Shown: piece after piece, positions 1-7,831 of the stretch | How the letters are laid out: each line of letters begins with the position of its first letter | Position numbering within the stretch: position 1 is the stretch's first letter | Made by a program: the position numbers and the translations under genes | Notes under the pieces: generated by a model | What the model was told of the DNA's origin: nothing | Seen by the model: the letters and a program-made list of their open reading frames with translations, nothing else | The model's database searches: none | Assembly: GCF_009746585.1 (NCBI RefSeq) | Contig: NZ_WRPO01000005.1 | Span: 124,001 to 188,000 of the forward strand | From: Novosphingobium aquimarinum | GTDB lineage: Bacteria > Pseudomonadota > Alphaproteobacteria > Sphingomonadales > Sphingomonadaceae | Length of the DNA stretch: 64,000 nucleotides | Direction: 5' to 3'

Positions 1-1
1 C

Positions 2-862
2 GAGGCAATCGAAACCGGCCCCAAAGTGCCGCGCCCCGAAGTGACGAGCACGATGCAGACCTATATCAACCTGCACCGTCATGCCGCTGTCCGCGCCTCG
101 CTGACCCGTCATCCCAAGGTCGCGCTGCGCTTGATGGTCGCCCATGTCATCGTCGGGTCGCCACTGTGGACGGTCAAGCCCGAGCCGCAGACCGCGCGCA
201 ACGACGATGTGCGCGAAAGCGTCGAAACTTGCCGCGCGGAAACCGACTTCGACGCGAAGCGCCGCGCCGTATTGGACCTTCTCGGCTTCTCGCCCGAGGA
301 ACCGACCGTCACAGGCGGCAACGGCGACGACTTCGGACTGGTCGGCGTGTTCCTGCGCTTGCTCGACGTGCCCGACCGCGCCGTAATGGACGTGATCGTC
401 ATCGTCATGGGCGAAACGCTCGCCAGCGGCAGCGCCGCCATCGAGGCGGTCGGCGGCGAGATCGGCGTCGATATGGCCCGCTACTGGCAGGCCGACGACG
501 CCTTTTTCGAGTGTGTCCGCGACAAGGAGGTGCTGACCCGCATCGTCGCCGAGGTGGCGGGCGAACCTGTCGCCGCCGCCAATGCGAAGGAACCGGGCAA
601 GGTCTTGAAGCGCATCGTCCGCGACCATCTGGAGGGTGCGAACGGGCGGCCCAAGGTCGAGGGTTGGGTGCCGAAATGGATGGCGTTCCCGCCCGCTACC
701 TATACGGCGCGCGGCGGCGTCGGCACCGTCGCGGCTCATGCCAAGGTGCTCGCGGCGCGCCCCGACCGCGAGCCGGAACCGACCGGCCCCGGCGCGGTGA
801 TTGCGCTTCCGGCCCCTGCCAAGGCCGAGCCGCAGGAACAGCCCGAGCGCGAAGCCGCATGA
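2..862 (+). CDS. ParB-like partition protein, C-terminal part
   Basis: The frame is open at the left edge, so only about the last 286 residues are visible and the true start is outside the window. The sequence resembles the C-terminal part of ParB/Spo0J-like proteins carried by alphaproteobacterial conjugative elements; it has a mainly helical middle and a Pro/Ala/Glu-rich tail. The N-terminal ParB nuclease/CTPase fold and the helix-turn-helix would lie upstream. The likely role is segregation or maintenance of the element. Assignment rests on overall resemblance and context, as no diagnostic motif is present in this part. Confidence 0.65.
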   Translation, partial: EAIETGPKVPRPEVTSTMQTYINLHRHAAVRASLTRHPKVALRLMVAHVIVGSPLWTVKPEPQTARNDDVRESVETCRAETDFDAKRRAVLDLLGFSPEEPTVTGGNGDDFGLVGVFLRLLDVPDRAVMDVIVIVMGETLASGSAAIEAVGGEIGVDMARYWQADDAFFECVRDKEVLTRIVAEVAGEPVAAANAKEPGKVLKRIVRDHLEGANGRPKVEGWVPKWMAFPPATYTARGGVGTVAAHAKVLAARPDREPEPTGPGAVIALPAPAKAEPQEQPEREAA

Positions 863-868
863 AACTGG

Positions 869-895
869 ACGGGCGGCGGCGCACCCGCCGCCCGT
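869..895 (+). terminator. GC-rich hairpin after the parB-like gene
   Basis: A perfect 11-bp stem (ACGGGCGGCGG paired with CCGCCGCCCGT) with a 5-base loop begins seven bases after the stop codon. It is followed by a C-rich stretch rather than a T-run, so it may be a weak terminator or an mRNA-stabilising hairpin. Confidence 0.45.
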
Positions 896-972
896 TCCGT
901 CCCCCATAAAATCGCCGCGCCGCTCGGCCGCAAGCGGCCCTCGCGGCGCGGATTTCAGACAGGAGACTTGTC

Positions 973-1440
973 ATGGCCGACCGTGTTTCGGCATCCATCA
1001 CCATCGGCGGGACGCTCCCCGCCAGCCAGCTTCCCGCCTTCGCCGAGGCCATCGCGAACGAAGGGCTGTCCACCGAATGGGACGGCGAACCCTTCGCGCT
1101 CGGCGATCTGCCCGAGGGCGAGCCCTTGGCGCTCATGGCGCACGAGGTCGCCTGGGGGCGGTTCGAGGGACTCGAAGCCTTCTGCATCGCGCATGGGCTT
1201 TTCTTCGCGCGCTGGTCGGGCGCCTATGCCTGCCAGTGGGGTGCGGAACGCACCGTGTTCACCGGCAGCGGCGAACCGCAAAGCTACGCTGCCGACGAGG
1301 ACGACTATATCCTCATGGGGCGCTGCACCGCCGAGCGATTGGGCAGCTATGCGGCGATCATCGCGCATTTCGATGCGGCCGACTTCGCGGTGCCCCCGCT
1401 TGTCATCACGCCCGAACGGGAGGAGGCGAGCAATGGCTGA
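973..1440 (+). CDS. Conserved hypothetical element protein (155 aa)
   Basis: An acidic cytoplasmic protein of 155 residues with no signal peptide or membrane segment. The ATG has a good Shine-Dalgarno sequence (AGGAGA, 961-968 region). The last codons overlap the start of the next gene by 8 bases, so the two are probably co-translated. I do not recognise a domain; the region around residues 65-85 has several Trp and Cys residues. The neighbourhood of ParB, DUF736 and relaxase genes suggests a housekeeping or antirestriction-type role for the element, which is only a guess. Confidence 0.75.
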   Translation: MADRVSASITIGGTLPASQLPAFAEAIANEGLSTEWDGEPFALGDLPEGEPLALMAHEVAWGRFEGLEAFCIAHGLFFARWSGAYACQWGAERTVFTGSGEPQSYAADEDDYILMGRCTAERLGSYAAIIAHFDAADFAVPPLVITPEREEASNG

Positions 1441-1936
1441 CATCTGGATTCAGGGCAGCTTCGCCTTTCGCTGCACCGCCGCCGAGTGCGCGCTGATCGA
1501 GGAAGTCGCAAACGCTGGCTACGCGCTAGCGAATGACGACGCGCCCGATCCGCCGAGCGCGGCGCTGCTCGCAGCCTTTCCGCCGGACGATGCGAACGCG
1601 CGGTGGAGCGGGTTTCGCGAGGCGTTCAACGATCCCGAATTTCCCACCATCGGAGCCGATTTCATCGCTGAAACCTGCCCCGACGATCCATCCGCGCGGA
1701 TCGTGTGTTTCGCCAGCATGGACGATTTCGATGCCGCTGCCATCGCGGTGGTGATCCAGCGATGTTGCCCCGAAACGCTCGCCAAGGGGCCGATCGGCTT
1801 TGAATGGGCCATGACCTGTTCCAAGCCCCGCATCGGGGAGTTCGGTGGCGGCTGGTGCGCGATTTTCGCAGACCGCATCGAGATCGACGCGACCAACGAG
1901 GCGCTGTCGCGCGCGCTCGCGGGCGACGGCAACTAG
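1433..1936 (+). CDS. Conserved hypothetical element protein (167 aa)
   Basis: This begins at the ATG overlapping the end of the preceding gene by 8 bases; a longer reading of the frame upstream only runs through that gene in another frame and is not real. The product is 167 residues, acidic and soluble, with conserved-looking Cys residues at its N-terminal end and in the middle. No domain is recognised. The coupling with its neighbour suggests that the two products act together. Confidence 0.7.
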   Translation: MADIWIQGSFAFRCTAAECALIEEVANAGYALANDDAPDPPSAALLAAFPPDDANARWSGFREAFNDPEFPTIGADFIAETCPDDPSARIVCFASMDDFDAAAIAVVIQRCCPETLAKGPIGFEWAMTCSKPRIGEFGGGWCAIFADRIEIDATNEALSRALAGDGN

Positions 1937-1989
1937 CCCAAATCGCGCCGCACTGCGCGCTCGCGTGCCGAAAACCCCTGCCGCCTGAC

Positions 1990-2217
1990 CTACCGGGCGG
2001 TGCGGCGGATCACCGTCCGGGCGCTTCCGCATAACGTGCATTCGTCCTTCTGCCGCTCGAATCCGCGCGTGCCGCCGAGCGCGCAGGTGACGACATTGGC
2101 CTGTGCGGTAACCGACAGGTTGAGCCGGTCAGTCACGCAGGCATCGCACACCGCCGCGCCGTCCAGCCGCACGATCAGCCGTTCGATCTGCCCCGCAATC
2201 GTCGTTCCTTCGTTCAT
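1990..2217 (-). CDS. Small zinc-finger-like protein (75 aa)
   Basis: A 75-residue protein on the minus strand starting at the ATG at 2217; an upstream start would add 14 poorly supported residues. It has a helical N-terminus (GQIERLIVRLDG), a CDAC pair and a CTLC pair near the C-terminus, consistent with a four-cysteine zinc site. Similar small Cys-rich proteins recur on alphaproteobacterial conjugative elements next to DUF736 genes. The role is unknown; DNA binding is an inference from the zinc site. Confidence 0.65.
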   Translation of the reverse strand: MNEGTTIAGQIERLIVRLDGAAVCDACVTDRLNLSVTAQANVVTCALGGTRGFERQKDECTLCGSARTVIRRTAR

Positions 2218-2577
2218 CGCCGTGAGGCTATAGCCGCGGCCTCGTGGCCGCGAAAGCAATCATGGCTTCCCGGAAAGACGCCGGACTGGGCTTCCTGTCC
2301 GCGCGCGCATCTCGTCCTTTCGTGTCTCACCAACCCGTCGCCGGCTCCTTGGGCGCATGACCTGGGACGGCCGCGCGCCTCGCGAAACCATCGCGCGGAA
2401 CTGATTTCCCCGCGCCGCTTTGGCGGCGCTCCTCGCGGCCGCTTCGCTCCAAATCAGCCCCGCGCTTCCGGTCCTCCGCTTCGCTTCGGCCTGCGGTTCG
2501 CAGCGCGCTCAAGGGCCGTCCCTTCGGTCCGCCCATCGCCCGGCATCGGGTCGGGCGAATGTGCAAGGAGACGAGAA
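2218..2577. other. Intergenic region without a recognised gene
   Basis: About 360 bases of very GC-rich DNA with several short inverted repeats, for example GCCGC-TTTG-GCGGC near 2417-2430. It must contain the promoters for the divergent zinc-finger gene and for the DUF736 gene, but no clear -35/-10 pair could be chosen. No supported reading frame was found. Confidence 0.5.
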
Positions 2578-2898
2578 ATGCCCTCAATCGGTCATGTCCA
2601 GCGCCAGAACGACGGTTCGTTCCGGGGCGCCTTGAAGACGCTTTCGGTCAATGCCGAGATCGCCATCATCCCCAACCGCAGTAAGACCGGGGACCAGCCC
2701 GACTACCGCGTGCTGTCGAACGGCGTCGAACTGGGCGGCGGCTGGATCCGCACCGGCGAGGTGAGCCAGCGCGAATATGTCCGCCTCGCCATGTCGGCCC
2801 CCGAACTTGGCGGCCGCACCCTCTACGCCAATCTCGGCCGCGCCGCCGGGCAGGACGACGACGACGCGTTCGCCGTTATCTGGAACCCCGGCGACTGA
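2578..2898 (+). CDS. DUF736 family protein
   Basis: A 106-residue protein with the DUF736 pattern: an N-terminal segment with GxFxGxLKTL spacing, a central NVEI/NAEI-type strand, a DYRV segment and a WIRTGE-like turn, ending in a short acidic tail. DUF736 genes are hallmarks of plasmids and ICEs of Rhizobiales and Sphingomonadales; their biochemical role is unknown. The start is preceded by AAGGAGA. A strong hairpin terminator follows immediately, so it is probably a single-gene unit. Confidence 0.9.
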   Translation: MPSIGHVQRQNDGSFRGALKTLSVNAEIAIIPNRSKTGDQPDYRVLSNGVELGGGWIRTGEVSQREYVRLAMSAPELGGRTLYANLGRAAGQDDDDAFAVIWNPGD

Positions 2899-2907
2899 GC
2901 CGGATCG

Positions 2908-2940
2908 GCCCCGCGCCGGTCACCCGGCGCGGGGCTTTCC
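2908..2940 (+). terminator. Rho-independent terminator after DUF736
   Basis: A perfect 12-bp stem, GCCCCGCGCCGG with CCGGCGCGGGGC, closes a 4-base loop (TCAC) and is followed by TTTCCT. It starts nine bases after the DUF736 stop codon. Confidence 0.85.
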
Positions 2941-3230
2941 TCATGCCTTGAGGGCTTGGCGTGGGCCTTTTCCTGCACCGGAACGCGCTTGCGGGCCTGC
3001 AGAGAGGAAGAAATCCGCTCAGCAAGCACCGAGTATCCGGCGGCGAACGGACCGCCTCAACCATCGACGGTTCCCCCAATTTTCACGCCACCTGCGTTCC
3101 GCTTCGCTCCACTCCGGCGACGAGAAAATCGGCTCCCCCGTCGCCCGCTTCGCGGCCGCTGCGCGGTGGTTGACCCCGCCCGCTCCCCGCCGGGCGATGG
3201 CTCATCTTTCGCTTGTATCAGGAGGATGAG
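2941..3230. other. Intergenic region, about 290 bases
   Basis: No supported gene. It ends in a strong ribosome-binding site (AGGAGG, 3220-3225) for the small coding region that follows. The repeated word CGCTTCGCT/CGCTTCGCGG also occurs in the 2218-2577 spacer, suggesting related spacer DNA. Confidence 0.4.
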
Positions 3231-3392
3231 ATGTCGGTTGAACAACAGATCGAGGAGCTTCGCGCGGAGCTTTCATGGTGCGATGACGCGGGAGAACGGC
3301 GGCAGATCGAAGCCGAATTAAGGGCCGCTGAGAAGAGGCTGAAGCGGTGCAATCGGGCGCTGCGTCAGGCCGAACAGGCAGGCTGGCAATAA
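3231..3392 (+). CDS. Small coiled-coil protein (53 aa)
   Basis: A short reading frame with a consensus Shine-Dalgarno (AGGAGG) five bases ahead of its ATG. The 53 residues are highly charged (E, R, Q, K, A) with heptad-like Leu/Ile/Ala spacing and no Pro or Gly in the middle, so a single long helix or coiled coil is expected; it ends QAGWQ. Position before the relaxase and the presumed oriT suggests an accessory role in transfer or regulation. The function is unknown. Confidence 0.6.
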   Translation: MSVEQQIEELRAELSWCDDAGERRQIEAELRAAEKRLKRCNRALRQAEQAGWQ

Positions 3393-3519
3393 GGCGATGC
3401 GCTGTTGAAGGGGCAGGTTCGCGGGAGTGGTGCCGCATGGCGCCGCTCCCCTTTTTTGATCGGGAAGGCGGGAAGGCAAAGCGGGCGTCTGGGGCGGCAG
3501 GTGGCAGTCGGGCTCGATG

Positions 3520-3680
3520 GCAAGATAGAGGCAAAATCTCGCGATTTTGTAAGTGTTTGTCTGCACATCGTTTTTTGAAGGCTTTTGCGAGACTCGCCCT
3601 TTGAGTGCGAGACAGGGTTACCAGGAGTGGCGGTTTTCTGGGCTTTTCCGATCCCAATCGCGAGACTCCTTGCGCTCTGG
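3520..3680. other. Candidate origin of transfer region
   Basis: The gene-free stretch upstream of the relaxase carries an inverted repeat CAAAATC-TCGC-GATTTTG (3532-3549) in a locally AT-rich patch and three direct copies of GCGAGAC (3587-3593, 3607-3613, 3660-3666). oriT sites of VirD2-like relaxases usually lie next to the relaxase gene and contain such repeats. No RP4/Ti-type nic consensus was recognised, so this is positional inference. Confidence 0.35.
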
Positions 3681-3738
3681 CGAGGACGCGCCATTCTTAT
3701 CGGCGGGGAGCGTCATTCCGGCATGGAAGGACGCCGCT

Positions 3739-5703
3739 ATGCGCGATGATGAGTTCGAACCGCAGCTGGGCCGGATGCGCGGCCGGGGCAAGGAGCAGCG
3801 CTACCTGAGCCGCGTCGTGAAAGCGGCAAAGCGGGCCGGCATGAAAACGGGCAGGCGCGGCCGTTTCGACGGCAGCCGGATCGGGCGCGGCGCGAGTGTT
3901 GCGCGGGTGCTCAGATCGCGCGACCGATTGGGCGCGTTCCGGTCGCGCCGCGTGATCGTCAAGATACGGCCTGTCGGCCTTGGCGGGAAAGGCATGGGCG
4001 GTGCGAAGGCGCACCTTCGCTATATTCAGCGCGACGGCGTGACCCGTGAGGGCGAGGCTGGTGCGCTCTACTCGCCCGACAGCGACGTCGCCGATGGCAA
4101 GGCGTTCCTCGAACGGTGTGACGGCGACCGCCGCCAGTTCCGGTTCATCGTGTCGGCCGAGGACGCCGACCAGTATCCCGACTTGAAGCCGTTCGTGCGC
4201 CGGCTGATGACGCAGATGGAGCAGGATCTTGGGACAAAGCTCGATTGGGTGGCGGTCGACCATTTCAATACCGGCCATCCGCACACGCATATCGTGGTGC
4301 GCGGCGTAAACGATCGGGGTGAGAATCTGCTGATCGCGCGCGAGTATATCTCGCACGGGAGCCGGCAGCGGGCGATCGAGATCGTCAACCTCGACCTGGG
4401 GCCGCGCACCGACCTTGAAATCGAAGAGCGGCTTCGCAGCGATACGGGTGCCGAGCGGCTGACCGCGATCGACAGACGGCTGATCCGCGACATGGATACC
4501 GCGCGGCTGGTCAGCGCGAGCGATGGCGATCCCTTCCAGCAATCGCTTCGCGTCGGTCGCCTGCAGAAACTCGGGCGCATGGGACTCGCCTCGCATGTCG
4601 GCAACGGCACCTGGCGGCTTGAGCCCGACCTTGCGAACACACTGCGCCAGATCGGCGAGCGCGGCGACATCATCCGCACCATGCAGCGCGAGCTGACCGC
4701 GCGGAAGCTCGATCGTGCTGCGGTCGATCGCGTCATCTACGACCCGGTCGCGAAGGAGGCGACGCCGATCATCGGCCGCGTCGTGATGCGCGGGCTCGCC
4801 GACGAACATGAAGACCGTCATTATCTGCTGGTCGACGGCATCGACGGGCGCACCCATTATGCCGAGATCGGCAAGGGCGAGCTGGTCGACACGATCCCCG
4901 AAAATGCCATCGTCCGGATCGCGCCACGCGAGGGCGGCATTCGCGCCGTCGATCGGACGATCGACGAGATCGCGGCGGCGAACGGCGGGCGCTATTCGAT
5001 CGACGCCCATCTGAAGCACGATCCGACCGCCAGCGAACGCTTCGCCGAAACGCATGTCCGGCGGCTTGAAGCGATGCGAAAAATCTCGGGCGTCGTCGAG
5101 CGCGAGCCCGACGGAAGCTGGATCATCGCGCCGGACCATCTCGCCAGGGTCGAGAGGTTCGAAGCCATGCAGTTCCGCGACCACCCCGTTGCCATTGAAA
5201 CCCTGTCGGCGATCCCGCTCGACAAATTACCGGGAACCGATGCCGCGACCTGGCTCGATCGCGAGCTGGTCGCCGAAGCGCCGGTGCCAGTGCGCGATGC
5301 TGGGTTCGGGCACGAGGTTCGTTCAGCGCAGGCGATGCGACGGCAATGGCTGATCACCGAACAGCTTGCAGACGAACAGGATGGGCAGACGGTCTATCGG
5401 CGAGGGATGCTCGCCGCGCTCCAGCGGCGAGAATTGCTGCGTGTCGCCCGCCAGCTCTCCGACAAGTTAGGCGTTCCGTTCGCCGAGGCCAGAGAGGGGG
5501 AGGCTGTTCAAGGCAGGCTCGTGCGCGCAGTCGAGATGACGAGTGGTCGCCATGCGCTCATCGAACGGTCGCGCGATTTCACGCTGGTGCCGTGGCGCTC
5601 TGTTCTCGATCGCCATGTCGGTAAATCGGTCTCGGGCATCATGCGCGACGGCGGGATCAACTGGACACTCGGGCGGCAGCGCAGCGGGCCGAGCGTCTCC
5701 TGA
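3739..5703 (+). CDS. VirD2-like relaxase, DUF3363 family
   Basis: The relaxase nicks one strand at oriT and pilots it to the coupling protein. The ATG at 3739 is chosen because homologues begin with a short acidic/Arg-rich leader like MRDDEFEPQLGRMRGRG and because GGAAGGA lies eight bases upstream; an extension to 3553 is open but unlike the family. In the 654-residue product, Tyr95 (LRYIQRDG) is the likely nucleophile and His175 plus the HPHTH motif (His180, 182, 184) forms the metal-binding three-His site of HUH relaxases. The C-terminal two thirds match the DUF3363 extension. It precedes the accessory cassette and the Trb operon it works with. Confidence 0.92.
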   Translation: MRDDEFEPQLGRMRGRGKEQRYLSRVVKAAKRAGMKTGRRGRFDGSRIGRGASVARVLRSRDRLGAFRSRRVIVKIRPVGLGGKGMGGAKAHLRYIQRDGVTREGEAGALYSPDSDVADGKAFLERCDGDRRQFRFIVSAEDADQYPDLKPFVRRLMTQMEQDLGTKLDWVAVDHFNTGHPHTHIVVRGVNDRGENLLIAREYISHGSRQRAIEIVNLDLGPRTDLEIEERLRSDTGAERLTAIDRRLIRDMDTARLVSASDGDPFQQSLRVGRLQKLGRMGLASHVGNGTWRLEPDLANTLRQIGERGDIIRTMQRELTARKLDRAAVDRVIYDPVAKEATPIIGRVVMRGLADEHEDRHYLLVDGIDGRTHYAEIGKGELVDTIPENAIVRIAPREGGIRAVDRTIDEIAAANGGRYSIDAHLKHDPTASERFAETHVRRLEAMRKISGVVEREPDGSWIIAPDHLARVERFEAMQFRDHPVAIETLSAIPLDKLPGTDAATWLDRELVAEAPVPVRDAGFGHEVRSAQAMRRQWLITEQLADEQDGQTVYRRGMLAALQRRELLRVARQLSDKLGVPFAEAREGEAVQGRLVRAVEMTSGRHALIERSRDFTLVPWRSVLDRHVGKSVSGIMRDGGINWTLGRQRSGPSVS

Positions 5704-5727
5704 TCCGGAGGATTCGGGCTTTCTATT

Positions 5728-5759
5728 TTCATGAAATTATGTTTTCATGGATTCATGAA
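5728..5759. promoter_or_regulatory. Repeated TTCATGAA sites
   Basis: The self-complementary octamer TTCATGAA occurs at 5728-5735 and 5752-5759, with a near copy TTCATGG at 5744-5750. The starts are 16 and 8 bases apart. They overlap the possible start codons of the small gene that follows, as expected for an autoregulatory operator, but no binding protein is demonstrated. Confidence 0.35.
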
Positions 5760-5955
5760 AAATATCGCAGCGCAAACCGATGTCGGCGACGAGCATCTTC
5801 AGGTGCAGATTCCTGCCGTTACGAAACGCGATCTCGGTCAACGGTCGCTCGATTCCCGCGAGCCGATCCGGATGATCGTACTGCGGGCACTTGAAGCCTA
5901 TGGCGTGAGCGTCCCCGCAGACGCGATATCGGATCGCCGGAAGGGCAGGCGATGA
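5755..5955 (+). CDS. Small putative DNA-binding protein (RHH-like)
   Basis: A 66-residue protein from the ATG at 5755; an in-frame ATG at 5731 would add eight residues, and neither has a clear Shine-Dalgarno. The sequence has a short strand (LQVQIPAVTKRDL) followed by a helical segment (EPIRMIVLRALEAYGV), which resembles small ribbon-helix-helix or plasmid-stability proteins. It overlaps the next gene by 4 bases, so it may regulate or belong to the MazG/UDG unit. Confidence 0.6.
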   Translation: MKNIAAQTDVGDEHLQVQIPAVTKRDLGQRSLDSREPIRMIVLRALEAYGVSVPADAISDRRKGRR

Positions 5956-7130
5956 GCGAGGATTTCGAAGCTCTCACTGTTGCGGATTATGCGAAGCAGG
6001 CCGCGCGGACTGATCAACGCAGCGGTGGCCGCGCACTGGGCTTCTCGATGCTTGGCCTTTTCGGCGAAGTCGGCAGCTTGCTCAGTGAGGCCAAGAAAAA
6101 GCAGCGCGACGATGCCTCCTACCTGGGTTACGCTCACGCCGTCGCGGAAGAGCTTGGTGACGTCCTTTGGTATCTGGCGGCGATCGCACGGCGCAGCCGC
6201 ATGGCGCTCAGCGACATCGCTGCCGCCGCGGCGACAAACGGCGGACAATGGCAGACGGGCGGCAACGAAACGCTCAGTTTCCATGCGCTGCAGCCGCAGC
6301 ACATTCCGCTTGCCAAGGCACCGATGCCGCAGTTCGAGCATAGCCTGCTCGCGCTGGCAGGCGACGTTGGGCTGCTCATCAACGATTTCCAGGCGGGCGG
6401 TCTTGCGAAGGACCGCGAAGCACTCGCGGGCCGGCTGGTCGCGGTCATGCGCCGGTTGATCCAGGCGGCAAACGAATCCGGTGTTACCATCGAGGCTGCC
6501 GCCGTGAAGAATCTTCACAAGATCTTCGATCGCTGGCCGCGCGAGCGCATCTATCCGGCGCCGACCGATGCGGCGCTCGACCCAGAAGAGCAATTGCCGC
6601 GGCGGATGGCGATCGACGTCTATGAACGCACCGTTCGCGGGCAGACATTCGTGTATCAACGCTCAAGCGGTGTGTATGTCGGCGACCGGCTCACCGACAA
6701 CGCGCTCGAACCCGACGACTATCGTTTCCACGATGTCTTTCACTACGCTTATGTCGCGGTGCTTGGCTGGTCGCCAGTGCTGCGTGCGCTGCTCCGTCTC
6801 AAGCGCAAGAGCGATCCGAAACTCGACGACGCCGAAGACGGTGCTCGGGCGATTCTCATCGAAGAGGGCATAACTTCCTGGATTTTCGGACAAGCGCAGC
6901 AACTCCGGTACTTTGAAAACGTGAAGCGCGGTGGCCTTCCGCTGGACATGCTGAAGCATGTCCGCCAGTTCGTCGCCGGCTACGAATCAGAACGCTGTCC
7001 GCTGTGGCTTTGGGAGGAAGCGATCCTCCAGGGCTATACGGCTTTCCGCTTCCTTCAGGAGCATCGGCGCGGCCGCGTCCTGATCGACTTCGCCAATCGC
7101 CGCCTGCGTATCAAGGAATTGCCGTCATGA
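5952..7130 (+). CDS. MazG-like nucleotide pyrophosphohydrolase with large C-terminal domain
   Basis: A 392-residue protein. The N-terminal ~100 residues resemble an all-alpha MazG NTP pyrophosphatase: GEVGSLLSE (38-46) and EELGDVLWYL (66-75), with the ExxD metal motif at Glu67/Asp70. The usual EExxE is only partly kept: Ser42 replaces one Glu. The C-terminal ~170 residues contain a His/Asp-rich conserved-looking stretch (FHDVFHYAYVAVLGW) and an acidic EDGARA...EEG segment that I cannot assign. MazG proteins hydrolyse (d)NTPs to monophosphates, cleansing pools or altering nucleotide signals. It is translationally coupled to the following glycosylase-like gene, which suggests a joint role in nucleotide or DNA-base surveillance. 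Confidence 0.75.
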   Translation: MSEDFEALTVADYAKQAARTDQRSGGRALGFSMLGLFGEVGSLLSEAKKKQRDDASYLGYAHAVAEELGDVLWYLAAIARRSRMALSDIAAAAATNGGQWQTGGNETLSFHALQPQHIPLAKAPMPQFEHSLLALAGDVGLLINDFQAGGLAKDREALAGRLVAVMRRLIQAANESGVTIEAAAVKNLHKIFDRWPRERIYPAPTDAALDPEEQLPRRMAIDVYERTVRGQTFVYQRSSGVYVGDRLTDNALEPDDYRFHDVFHYAYVAVLGWSPVLRALLRLKRKSDPKLDDAEDGARAILIEEGITSWIFGQAQQLRYFENVKRGGLPLDMLKHVRQFVAGYESERCPLWLWEEAILQGYTAFRFLQEHRRGRVLIDFANRRLRIKELPS

Positions 7131-7831
7131 CCCCGAAATCCTTTGTGTCCACCCTGGCGGCGACCGAACTTCCCTCAGTGTTCAATCCCTGGCGCGATCG
7201 CTGCACGGTCCATGACCGCAGCGACGCCGCCGCCCGGCGCCGCGACAATCTCGAAATGCTGCTCACCGCGGCGCTTGATCATCGCGTCGAAACGATCTGG
7301 ATCGCGCGTGATCTCGGCTATCGCGGGGGGCGGCGTACGGGCGTACCGCTGACCGACGAAATTCACCTCGGACATGCCGGCACGCTGATGGGCGGCATCG
7401 CATTTGAACGTGCGACGCAGGGACCCGCCGTGGCGGAGCGCACCGCGGCGATCGTCTGGCGTGTGCTAGAGCGGATCGGTCAGCCTGTCATGCTCTGGAA
7501 CGTTTTCCCGTTCCATCCCCATGAAGCGGATGATCCGATGTCGAACCGATGCCACACGCGAAGCGAGCGCGAGGCGACCTGGCCGATATTGCAAGCCCTC
7601 GTGTCAATGATCCGGCCCCGCCAGATCGTCGCGATCGGGCGCGACGCTCACCTGGCGCTGGACGGTCTCGACATTCCGACCACCGCGGTCCGCCATCCGA
7701 GCTACGGCGGGCAGCGCGAGTTCATCGAGGGCATGTTCAGCCTGTACGGTGTCGCGGATGACAACGATGAGCCGCTAGAACTGCCGTTGGGCGCGCCTCA
7801 CGCCGCAGCACGGAGATGTGCGCTCGCCTGA
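7127..7831 (+). CDS. Uracil-DNA-glycosylase-like protein
   Basis: The ATG overlaps the preceding stop (ATGA). The 234-residue product has UDG-superfamily features: a motif-A-like loop DLGYRGGRRTGVPLTDE (62-78), NVFPFHPH (125-132) where the family has a conserved N-x-x-P segment, and HPSYGG (190-195) matching the HPS motif that inserts into the minor groove. UDGs excise uracil or modified bases; this divergent member may act on another base or a nucleotide. Its 3' end overlaps the convergent thymidylate-synthase-like gene by 34 bases. Confidence 0.7.
   Translation: MTPKSFVSTLAATELPSVFNPWRDRCTVHDRSDAAARRRDNLEMLLTAALDHRVETIWIARDLGYRGGRRTGVPLTDEIHLGHAGTLMGGIAFERATQGPAVAERTAAIVWRVLERIGQPVMLWNVFPFHPHEADDPMSNRCHTRSEREATWPILQALVSMIRPRQIVAIGRDAHLALDGLDIPTTAVRHPSYGGQREFIEGMFSLYGVADDNDEPLELPLGAPHAAARRCALA

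Noticed and set aside
2218..2577. Short frames in the spacer before DUF736
   Set aside because: No ribosome-binding site, arginine-rich products on both strands, and no family resemblance.
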